DNA of 12,162 nucleotides, taken from the NCBI GenBank assembly GCA_002690755.1, contig NZFT01000031.1, forward strand, positions 2,934 to 15,095. The letters are read 5' to 3'. The notes under the pieces are model-generated. The model did not search any database and was not told where the DNA came from. It was given only the letters and a program-made list of their open reading frames with translations. Below, in pieces: positions 1-6,425 of the stretch. Both the position numbers and the translations under genes were made by a program. Every line of letters starts with the position of its first letter. Position 1 is the first letter of the stretch. Origin of the DNA: Phycisphaerae bacterium (GTDB lineage: Bacteria > Planctomycetota > Phycisphaerae > Phycisphaerales > SM1A02).

Positions 1-534
1 CGTCGCGTCGCGAACATGGAGCAGACCAACCCCGAGGTGATCCGCGAGGTCGAACGCGGACTCGAGGCGCGATTGAGCAACATGATCATGCACTCGACCG
101 AACGGGTCGGCGGCGTCGACACGGTGGCGGAGATCCTGAACCTGTGCGATCGCAACACCGAGCGATCGATCATGGAGGGGGTGGAGACGGAGGACCCCGA
201 TCTCGTCGAGGAGATCCGCCGGCTCATGTTCGTCTTCGACGACATCAAGCTGGTCGACGACAAGGGCATCCAGCGGATGCTCAAGGAGATCGAGAACGAC
301 GAACTCTGTCTGGCGCTCAAGATGGCCTCCCCGGAGCTCACCGAGAAGATCCTCGGAAACATGTCCAGCCGTGCCTCCGAGATGATCAAGGACGACATGG
401 AGTTCATGGGGCCGGTCCGGGTGAGCGACGTCGAGATCGCGCAGCAGCGGATCGTGGACGTCGTCCGACGACTCGAGGACGCGGGCGAGATCGTGATCGC
501 GGGTCGTGGTGGTGGCGGCGACGTGGTGGTCTGA
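1..534 (+). CDS. fliG: Flagellar motor switch protein FliG, C-terminal part (5' end outside window)
   Basis: FliG forms the rotor ring between the MS ring (FliF) and the C ring (FliM/FliN), and its C-terminal domain contacts the MotA stator to make torque. The reading frame is open from base 1, so the gene starts upstream; 177 residues are visible, roughly the last half. The opening stretch (VANMEQTNPEVIREVE) matches the middle domain that binds FliM. The segment MFVFDDI is the classic hinge before the C-terminal domain. The torque-helix charges known from E. coli FliG are present: Arg in NMSSRAS, the Asp pair in IKDDMEF, and Arg in GPVRVSD. The protein ends in a glycine-rich tail after EIVIAG. 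The TGA stop is followed 15 bases later by fliH. The first ATG in the window (base 16) is internal and not the true start. The identification is secure. Confidence 0.96.
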   Translation, partial: RRVANMEQTNPEVIREVERGLEARLSNMIMHSTERVGGVDTVAEILNLCDRNTERSIMEGVETEDPDLVEEIRRLMFVFDDIKLVDDKGIQRMLKEIENDELCLALKMASPELTEKILGNMSSRASEMIKDDMEFMGPVRVSDVEIAQQRIVDVVRRLEDAGEIVIAGRGGGGDVVV

Positions 535-537
535 CCC

Positions 538-543
538 AGGAGA
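538..543 (+). promoter_or_regulatory. Ribosome binding site that fixes the TTG start of fliH
   Basis: AGGAGA lies 6 bases before a TTG codon at 550, in the gap after the fliG stop. No ATG or GTG in the same frame is as well placed, so this site decides the unusual TTG start of fliH. Confidence 0.7.
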
Positions 544-549
544 TTCTCG

Positions 550-1338
550 TTGCCGATCGTCAAGAACGCACAAGCTCGCGAACTGCTGGGATCGGCGGTC
601 GTCCTCGATCTCGCGGACGTCCGCCGGGAAGCGGTGGACATCGTCACGTCGGCCCGGCTCGAAGCGGATGCGATCGTGGACGCCGCGCGCCAGGAGGCGG
701 CGCGTCTCACCGGGATCGCGGCCGAGACGGGCCGCACCGAAGGACTCGAGGCCGGGCTGGCGGAAGGCCGGGAGACCGGACTCGAAGCGGGCCTCGCGCA
801 GGGGCGTGCCGAGGCCATGGCGTCGATGGAGGAACGACTGGAGGCGATCACGACCGGGTGGAACGCTTCTCTGGAGGCGTTCATCGCGGGTCGCGAGACC
901 CTTCGCGAGGAGGCTCGTCGGGATCTGCTTCGACTTTCGATCGCGATCGCGGAGCGGGTGCTGGGGCGGCTCCCCGCCCACGATCCGAGCCGGGTGGCGG
1001 CGCAGGCGGCGGCCGCGATCGACACGATCGCCTCCGCGACCGCGATCCACCTCCGGGTGCACCCCGCGGACCTCGAGATCGTGAAGTCCCATTTCGAGGA
1101 CGTCTTCGGAGTCGCGAACTCCGGTCAGGCCCACGATCTCGTCTTCGAGACCGACGAGACGATCGTCCGCGGTGGTTGCGTGGCGGCGGTGGGGGATGGC
1201 GAAGTCGACGCCAGACTGGACGTCCAGATGTCGCGGATCGTGAAGGGCCTCTTCCCGGAGCTGCTCGAATCGCCTTCGAACGACGAACCCGCCGCGGACC
1301 GTGACCCGCCGACAACGGACGAGGAGGACGGCGAATGA
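550..1338 (+). CDS. fliH: Flagellar assembly protein FliH (negative regulator and stator of the export ATPase)
   Basis: FliH is the cytoplasmic partner of the FliI ATPase. It links FliI to the C ring and restrains its activity. The start is TTG, chosen because AGGAGA sits 6 bases upstream; the product is 262 residues, within the family's range. Residues 20-60 are an Ala/Glu/Arg-rich helix. Residues 57-89 form an unbroken A-xxx-G-(xxxG)-xxx-A run with glycines at 61, 65, 69, 73, 77, 81 and 85, the FliH GxxxG signature. The C-terminal half (about 105-235) matches the FliH/HrpE/YscL fold, including the segment TIVRGGCVAAVGDGEVDARL typical of the FliI-binding end. A charged tail follows. The gene ends in ATGA, overlapping fliI by 4 bases, so the two are probably translationally coupled in the stoichiometric FliH2-FliI complex. 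Confidence 0.93.
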   Translation: MPIVKNAQARELLGSAVVLDLADVRREAVDIVTSARLEADAIVDAARQEAARLTGIAAETGRTEGLEAGLAEGRETGLEAGLAQGRAEAMASMEERLEAITTGWNASLEAFIAGRETLREEARRDLLRLSIAIAERVLGRLPAHDPSRVAAQAAAAIDTIASATAIHLRVHPADLEIVKSHFEDVFGVANSGQAHDLVFETDETIVRGGCVAAVGDGEVDARLDVQMSRIVKGLFPELLESPSNDEPAADRDPPTTDEEDGE

Positions 1339-2693
1339 CGTTCCTCGACGCCGCCGTCGACACGGTTCGAGGCTTCGAATCCCGGGCGATCGTGGGCACC
1401 GTGGATGCGGTCCGCGGCCTCACGGTCCTGGTTCGCCGCTTTCGCGTGCCGATCGGTTCCGTGGTCCGGATCGGCGGCGACGATCCGCGGCGCGACGGCG
1501 TGCTCGGCGAGGTCGTCGGCTTCGACGAGACCCGTGCGATCGTGATGCTCCTCGGCGGGGCGACCGGCACGTCGCCCGGAGACCGGGTGCATCTCCAGCG
1601 GGTGAGCGATTCGATGATGGTGGGCGATTCGCTGCTCGGCCGGGTCGTCGACGGACTCGGACGCCCCATCGACGGCGGACCGCCACCGTCGGGCCTGACG
1701 CCGCGGCCACTCTTTCCGCCGATCCTCAATCCGATGGACCGAAGCATGATCGCGGAGCCGCTCGGCACGGGACTGCGGGTGCTCGACGGTCTCCTGACCA
1801 TCGGGAAGGGGCAGCGGATCGGGATCTTCTCCGGTGCGGGCGTGGGAAAGAGCACGCTGCTCTCGGGGATCGCCCGGGGGACCAGCGCCGACGTCAATGT
1901 GATCGCGCTGGTGGGCGAACGTGGTCGGGAGGTCAAGGAGTTCATCTTCGACGCCCTCGGTGGCGAGGGCCTGGCCCGCTCGGTCGTCGTGGTCGCCACG
2001 GGTGACGAGAGCCCGCTGCTGCGGGTTCGTGCGATGGCCGCGGCGATCACCGCCGCCGAGCACTTCCGGGATCGTGGACTCGATGTGATGCTGATGGTCG
2101 ATTCGGTCACGCGTTTCGCGCAGGCCCAGCGACAGATCGGTCTCGCGGCGGGGGAACAGCCTGCCACCAAGGGCTACACCCCGTCCGTGTTCTCCCTGTT
2201 GCCGCAGCTGCTCGAGCGGGCGGGCGGCGTCGAGGGTGGTGGCTCGATCACCGGCATCTACACCGTGCTGGTCGAAGGCGACGATCTCAACGAGCCGGTG
2301 GCCGACGCGGCGCGGGGCATTCTCGACGGTCACGTGGTGCTCACCCGTCGACTCGCCTCCCGCGGTCACTTCCCCGCGATCGAACCCCTGGACTCCATCT
2401 CCCGGGTCGCGGACCAGGTGAGCGAACAGAACCACGAAGTCGCGCGACGTCGCGTGATCGAACTGCTCGCGGCCTATCGCGAAAGCGAGGAACTGATCAA
2501 CATCGGCGCCTACTCGGCGGGCTCGAATCCGATGACCGACGTGGCGATCGCGCTGCGCCCGCGGCTCGACGCCTTTCTCAGGCAGGGCCGCGACGAGCGA
2601 TCGTCCTTTCCCGAAACCTGCCGTGCCTTGTACGAACTCGCCGCGGAAAGCGAGCGGCTCCGACAGGCCGCGGCCGCCGGCGGCGGCGCCTGA
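1335..2693 (+). CDS. fliI: Flagellum-specific export ATPase FliI
   Basis: FliI is the hexameric ATPase of the flagellar type III export apparatus. It hydrolyses ATP at the membrane to help unfold and load export substrates. The 452-residue length is normal. An N-terminal beta-barrel region (about 15-90) is followed by the nucleotide-binding domain. The Walker A loop GAGVGKST is at 167-174, the catalytic Glu at 195 lies in VGERGREV, and the Walker B strand VMLMVDS is at 251-257. The segments TRFAQAQRQIGLAAGE and PATKGYTPSVFSLLP are hallmarks of the FliI/YscN family and separate it from F1 ATPase beta subunits. The C-terminal domain (about 360-440) is helical. The ATG overlaps the fliH stop and fliJ follows after 17 bases. 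Identification is essentially certain; context excludes a virulence-type secretion homologue. Confidence 0.98.
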   Translation: MTFLDAAVDTVRGFESRAIVGTVDAVRGLTVLVRRFRVPIGSVVRIGGDDPRRDGVLGEVVGFDETRAIVMLLGGATGTSPGDRVHLQRVSDSMMVGDSLLGRVVDGLGRPIDGGPPPSGLTPRPLFPPILNPMDRSMIAEPLGTGLRVLDGLLTIGKGQRIGIFSGAGVGKSTLLSGIARGTSADVNVIALVGERGREVKEFIFDALGGEGLARSVVVVATGDESPLLRVRAMAAAITAAEHFRDRGLDVMLMVDSVTRFAQAQRQIGLAAGEQPATKGYTPSVFSLLPQLLERAGGVEGGGSITGIYTVLVEGDDLNEPVADAARGILDGHVVLTRRLASRGHFPAIEPLDSISRVADQVSEQNHEVARRRVIELLAAYRESEELINIGAYSAGSNPMTDVAIALRPRLDAFLRQGRDERSSFPETCRALYELAAESERLRQAAAAGGGA

Positions 2694-2710
2694 CCCGAGG
2701 TCCCTCACTG

Positions 2711-3166
2711 ATGCCGAAGTTTCGATTCCAACTGCAGGCGGTGCTCGACGCCCGGCTTCGCGCCGAGCGTGAGGAACATCGCCGCGTGGCGGAACTGGAG
2801 GCGTCGCGACGTCGACTGGAGGACGGGCTCCGCCGACGCCAGTCGCAGATCGGCGAAGCGAGATCCCAGCTTCGGGGTCGACTGGAAGGCCGGATCGACG
2901 CGTCGAGTCTTCGCGGCCAGGCCAACGCGTCGCTCGCCGAGATGCGGGATGCCCAGCGGGTGGTGCTGGAACTGGCGGGAATCCATCGACGGCTCGAAGC
3001 GCTCCGCGAGGACCTTCGTGCCGCCTCCCGGGCGCGACGCACCGTGGAGATTCTCAAGGAGCGTCGATTCGAGGCGTGGCGACGAGAAGAGGATCGACGC
3101 GAACAGGCCGAGCTCGATGAAATGGCCGTGATCCGCGGATCACGGCGAACCGTGGAGTCTCTCTGA
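2711..3166 (+). CDS. fliJ: Flagellar export chaperone FliJ
   Basis: FliJ is a small coiled-coil protein that sits in the pore of the FliI ring, resembles the F1 gamma subunit, contacts FlhA, and escorts export chaperones. The 151-residue product matches the family length. It opens with KFRFQLQAVLDARLRAE, the usual FliJ start, and is almost wholly helical, rich in Arg, Glu, Leu and Ala, with heptad-like spacing through about residues 10-145. The C-terminal segment KERRFEAWRREEDRREQAEL and the DEMA after it match the typical FliJ end. A GAGG site about 10 bases before the ATG supports the start. The stop overlaps the next start as TGATG, implying coupled translation. Sequence is weakly conserved in this family, so position right after fliI carries part of the call. 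Confidence 0.92.
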   Translation: MPKFRFQLQAVLDARLRAEREEHRRVAELEASRRRLEDGLRRRQSQIGEARSQLRGRLEGRIDASSLRGQANASLAEMRDAQRVVLELAGIHRRLEALREDLRAASRARRTVEILKERRFEAWRREEDRREQAELDEMAVIRGSRRTVESL

Positions 3167-3927
3167 TGCGAACGCTCTGGAACATGATCGCCTTCCTCGC
3201 GGTGGTGAATCTGCTTGCGATCGGACTCGCGGTCGGCTGGCTCGGTTGGACGGAGCGTCTCGATCGGGCGCGAATCGACGAGGTCCGCGAACTCTTCCGG
3301 ACTCCGACCTCGGAAGCGGCGCGACTGGTCAGCGAACGAGCCTCGCTCGAGGCGCAGGCCGCGGAGGAGGCGATCGAACTCGAGCGGTGGGGCCAGATGC
3401 CCTTCTCCACGGAGGGGGCGATCGACGCCCAGGAGCAGTACCGCGAGCTCGAAAGACTCGGGCAGGCGCGTCTGCAGCGGCAGGCCGAGACGTTGAAGCG
3501 GGAGATCGATCAGCAGGCGTCGCAGTACGACCGCATGCTCGTCGCGAGGTCCGCGGCACTCGATGCGCGGGAGGCGCGGATCGCCACGATGGAAGCCCGG
3601 TCGCGGGACACCGAATTCGTGCGACTGGTCGGCGATGTCACGGCCATCGAGATCGATGCGGCGATCGCGGTCGTCGAGGACTTCCTCGCCCGGGACGAGG
3701 AGACCCTGGTGGTGGACCTCCTCGCGGCGGTCGACGAGGAGCGTCGGCAGGAGATCCTCGAAGGCTTCGTCGAGCGGGGCAGAACCGGGATGGCAGGGGA
3801 CTTGCTCTTGAAACTCCGAGATCGAACCGTGGTCGACACGGCCGATCCGGAGAATCCTGATGCAGGCGATGCCGATTCAACCCGCGATTCAGCCTTCAAC
3901 GCCCCGAGAGGCGAATACCAGGCCTGA
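3166..3927 (+). CDS. MotE/YlxF-like flagellar membrane coiled-coil protein
   Basis: No enzyme motif is recognisable. The 253-residue protein has one N-terminal hydrophobic segment (about 7-28), either a membrane anchor or an uncleaved signal, which should leave the rest outside the cytoplasm. A long helical, probably coiled-coil stretch covers about 85-148. A compact helical domain at about 150-218 contains repeats such as VVEDFLARDEETLVVDLLAAV, spaced like the MgtE N-terminal domain found in MotE. The last 35 residues are acidic and probably disordered. Position between fliJ and fliK is where Bacillus carries ylxF, a MotE-like gene, and MotE in rhizobia is a periplasmic factor for the motor protein MotC. 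I infer a motor- or stator-associated role. The architecture and position are clear but the domain match is by eye. Its 3' end overlaps fliK by 68 bases. Confidence 0.62.
   Translation: MRTLWNMIAFLAVVNLLAIGLAVGWLGWTERLDRARIDEVRELFRTPTSEAARLVSERASLEAQAAEEAIELERWGQMPFSTEGAIDAQEQYRELERLGQARLQRQAETLKREIDQQASQYDRMLVARSAALDAREARIATMEARSRDTEFVRLVGDVTAIEIDAAIAVVEDFLARDEETLVVDLLAAVDEERRQEILEGFVERGRTGMAGDLLLKLRDRTVVDTADPENPDAGDADSTRDSAFNAPRGEYQA
3849..3853 (+). promoter_or_regulatory. Ribosome binding site for fliK inside the preceding gene
   Basis: GGAGA lies 6 bases before the ATG at 3860, within the 3' end of the MotE-like gene. It supports the upstream ATG over the in-frame ATG at 3869 and makes the 68-base gene overlap credible. 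Confidence 0.55.
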
Positions 3928-5383
3928 CCAGCCGCCCTTCGCGGGGACGCTGGAGGACGCCTCGCGCTCCTTCTCCCCGCCCGGCGAGGATGACCCACGG
4001 CGCGAAACCGGCGCAGGCGGATACGCGGATCCTGCGCCGCCGGTGGGTACCGAGCCTTCCGACCGGACGACTGAGGTCGGTCGTTCGACGACGGTGAAGG
4101 TCGATTCCGACGATGAAACCGCCCGGGGCGAAGACGTCGATCCGGGGCCCGTGGGGACCGAACCGGACGCGAGTGGCGCACTGAAGAACTCGGATGCGGT
4201 GGCCGCCGGGACGGCCGGAGCGGCGAGATCGATCGATTCCAGGCCCGTTGTCGTCGAAGTCCGCGAAGCGGCGTCGGCCTCCGGCGAGGATGGACGAATG
4301 CCACCCCGGGGAACCGCCGGGCCGGGACGGGAGTCGGACGCCGGGCCAATGACGGCGGATGGCTTGGCCACGGCGGCCGGCGCCGGGTCGAACGCCGAAT
4401 CGATCGATGCGTCGACCGTGCTGAACCAGGGCATGGCCGCTGCGACCGCCGCGGCTTCCTCGAGCGCTCCGGTTCGATCGGCGAGCGATCAACGATCCGC
4501 CACCGTCGTCGATGCGCGTGGATCGACGCGATCCGCGATTCCGACGGGCGATGGCGTCGGGGCGAAGGCGATTCCGGAAGGCATGCGGGGGCTGGACCCG
4601 GCGGCGATGGCCACCGCCGCGCCGCGATCGCGGAGCGACGCGACCGCCAGCCAGGCGGCACGGCAGCGAGGTGACAGTGCCGTCGCCCGCGCCGCCGAAA
4701 TGAACACGGCACTTCGAAATGCCCGTGGTGACGGTGACGCGAGCAACGGTTCGCGAGCCGGCAACCTCCAGGGATCGATGTTCGCCACCGCGGCCGGATC
4801 GATTTCGGCTGCGACCGGGATCTCGAATCCGGCATCTCCGGAAGCGCAGTCCCTGCCGACCGGACCGGCGTCGGTTGCGCCGATGGAGGCGAATGCGGAA
4901 TCGGGACGCACCGTGGTCGGCGTCGCCCGAGGTCTTCAGGCCCTGAGCTCGCAACGCGGTGGAACCCTCGTCATGCGGCTGGATCCCGGAAATCTAGGTC
5001 AGGTGCGGATGGAAATGAGTCTCGACGCCGGCCGGGTCCAGGTGGTCATCTCGGCCGCCGGGGACGCGGCACGCGGGTTGCTTCGTGAGAACCTGGGTGT
5101 GTTGCGACACGCCCTCGAGGATCGCGGCTTCGCGGTCGAGCGACTCACGGTGGAGTCGACGGCCAGAACCACCGCGGACTCCTCAGGGCCTCGCGGGGAT
5201 TCCCGCGGTGACGGGCAGGACGCCCGCGGAGGCCAGGGTTCGTCCGATCGGCAGGATGCCTCGGACGAACGAAGTCGGGGACGACGCGACGACGCGACGG
5301 ACCGACGGTCGGAGCGGAGCCGGTCCGAATCGGACCGCTTCCAGGAGGTGCTCGCCGGTTCCGGCGAGACCTCGAACGAGTGA
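3860..5383 (+). CDS. fliK: Flagellar hook-length control protein FliK
   Basis: FliK is secreted during hook growth, acts as a molecular ruler, and switches the export gate from hook to filament substrates. The 507-residue product has the expected two-part layout. Residues 1 to about 350 are low-complexity, rich in Ala, Ser, Gly, Asp, Pro and Thr, and probably disordered, as in the ruler region. A conserved hook-domain core at about 357-432 includes LVMRLDPGNLGQVRMEM and later LRENLGVLRHALEDRGF, the Flg_hook signature (L-P-LG-V then LR-L-L-GF). A strongly charged Arg/Asp/Ser tail of about 75 residues follows. The ATG at 3860 is supported by GGAGA 6 bases upstream; an alternative ATG lies at 3869. 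It overlaps the previous gene by 68 bases, and flgD follows after 18. The N-terminal region cannot be identified by sequence alone; the C-terminal core and position carry the call. Confidence 0.9.
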   Translation: MQAMPIQPAIQPSTPREANTRPDQPPFAGTLEDASRSFSPPGEDDPRRETGAGGYADPAPPVGTEPSDRTTEVGRSTTVKVDSDDETARGEDVDPGPVGTEPDASGALKNSDAVAAGTAGAARSIDSRPVVVEVREAASASGEDGRMPPRGTAGPGRESDAGPMTADGLATAAGAGSNAESIDASTVLNQGMAAATAAASSSAPVRSASDQRSATVVDARGSTRSAIPTGDGVGAKAIPEGMRGLDPAAMATAAPRSRSDATASQAARQRGDSAVARAAEMNTALRNARGDGDASNGSRAGNLQGSMFATAAGSISAATGISNPASPEAQSLPTGPASVAPMEANAESGRTVVGVARGLQALSSQRGGTLVMRLDPGNLGQVRMEMSLDAGRVQVVISAAGDAARGLLRENLGVLRHALEDRGFAVERLTVESTARTTADSSGPRGDSRGDGQDARGGQGSSDRQDASDERSRGRRDDATDRRSERSRSESDRFQEVLAGSGETSNE

Positions 5384-5401
5384 GTCACGGAGGTTTCTTC
5401 C

Positions 5402-5821
5402 ATGAGTGCGATTCCATCGGCAGCATCGAGCGTGGCGGGCAACTCCGGCGTCAATCGATTCAACGAGATGTCCTCCGAGGACTTCATGCAGATCATCTTC
5501 ACGGAACTGCAGCAGCAGGATCCGTTCGAGCCCAACGACTCCTCCGCGCTGCTTGATCAGTTGAATTCGATCCGTCAGATCGAGTCCGACATCTCGATGA
5601 CCGAGAAGCTCGAGAACATCGTCTTCCAGAACCAGCTCTCTTCCGCCGGCAACCTGCTCGGCAAGACCGTGCAGGGCATCCTGCCCACGGGTGACCGAAC
5701 CGCGGGATCCGTGCTGTCCGTGCTTCGTGAAGGCGACTCCGTGTCGCTCGAACTGAGCAGCGGCTACCTCCTGCCGATGGACAACGTCGAGATCATCGTC
5801 GATCCGAGCATGCTTCCCTGA
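5402..5821 (+). CDS. flgD: Flagellar hook assembly (capping) protein FlgD, short form
   Basis: FlgD sits at the tip of the growing hook, helps FlgE subunits fold into place, and is lost when the hook is finished. A strong GGAGG 8 bases upstream supports the ATG. The 139-residue protein has the conserved N-terminal block DFMQIIFTELQQQDPFEPND (residues 27-46), which corresponds to the FlgD pattern F-L-Q-LQ-QDP-P-D. It continues with an amphipathic helix, LDQLNSIRQIE, and the junction segment NLLGKTV. The C-terminal part (about 90-136) is one small beta-rich region (SVLREGDSVSLELSSGYLLP). Enteric FlgD is about 230 residues with Tudor-like and fibronectin-III-like domains; here only the first seems to remain, as in the short Bacillus protein. 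Both ends are normal, so this looks like a natural short form rather than a truncation. Confidence 0.93.
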   Translation: MSAIPSAASSVAGNSGVNRFNEMSSEDFMQIIFTELQQQDPFEPNDSSALLDQLNSIRQIESDISMTEKLENIVFQNQLSSAGNLLGKTVQGILPTGDRTAGSVLSVLREGDSVSLELSSGYLLPMDNVEIIVDPSMLP

Positions 5822-5876
5822 TCGTCCTGCCCGGCCGATCCCGATCCACTTCTCATCGCCGCTGGAACATCCGCCC

Positions 5877-6398
5877 GTGAACATCGATCCCCGACAACTC
5901 CTCCGACGACTGGAACCCGCGGTCCGACCCGCCGGGATCGTCGCGTCGGAAGGTCGGGCACCGATCGCGACCGCGGACTTCGACGACCTGCTCGCCCGCG
6001 CCGCCGACGGCGAGTTCGCGAGCGGCCTTCCCGTCGACCAGGCGGGGCTCGAAGCCCCGGTCGAGGACCGGTTCGCGGAACGTCTCGCCGGGATCGCCGA
6101 CGCCGCGGAAGTCGCGGGATACGAGCGGGTGCTCGTGATCGCGGAGGATCGTCCGTTGCTGCTCGAGGTCGCGGAACGCCGGATCGACGGCGAACTCCCG
6201 GTCGACGGCGCCTCCTCCACGCCGCTGCTTCCCGTGGATGCCGCGGTCCGACTCGGCGGCGACGCCGAGTCCACCACCACGACCGCCACCGGGCCGGTCG
6301 CCACCAGTCTTCCCACCGGGATCGCCGAAGCGCTTGAACACGCTTCCACCGGTCCGGAATCCGAATCCCCGTCCATCAAGCGCGACGACGCGGCCTGA
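5877..6398 (+). CDS. Small flagellar operon protein between flgD and flgE (TIGR02530-like)
   Basis: The product is a 173-residue acidic protein without signal peptide or membrane segment. The start is GTG with only a weak GGAA upstream, so the start is less certain than its neighbours; no ATG in frame is better placed. Residues 62-103 (EDRFAERLAGIADAAEVAGY, then VLVIAEDRPLLLEVAERRI) resemble the core of the flagellar operon protein family TIGR02530, in which a helix and a KG- or G-containing turn lead into a hydrophobic strand pair. That family usually lies between flgD and flgE, exactly as here. The last 60 residues are low-complexity (Thr, Ser, Pro, Gly, Ala) and probably disordered. No biochemical function is known to me. 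The codon use is like its neighbours, it lies 55 bases after flgD, and flgE begins 27 bases after its stop, so it is part of the operon. Confidence that it is a gene is high; the family call is moderate. Confidence 0.6.
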   Translation: MNIDPRQLLRRLEPAVRPAGIVASEGRAPIATADFDDLLARAADGEFASGLPVDQAGLEAPVEDRFAERLAGIADAAEVAGYERVLVIAEDRPLLLEVAERRIDGELPVDGASSTPLLPVDAAVRLGGDAESTTTTATGPVATSLPTGIAEALEHASTGPESESPSIKRDDAA

Positions 6399-6425
6399 GC
6401 CGCCGAGCGAGTCAAGGAGTCCGAC

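Noticed and set aside
144..1304. 386-codon plus-strand frame across fliG and fliH
   Set aside because: It is almost entirely Arg, Gly, Pro and Asp, a typical off-frame translation of GC-rich genes, and conflicts with fliG and fliH.
1125..2708. 527-codon minus-strand frame opposite fliI
   Set aside because: It is antisense to a certain FliI, has no family signature or ribosome binding site, and is explained by GC bias.
3510..4835. 441-codon minus-strand frame opposite the MotE-like gene and fliK
   Set aside because: Its Arg/Ser/Pro-rich composition has no motif, and the plus strand carries a recognisable FliK C-terminal domain just beyond.
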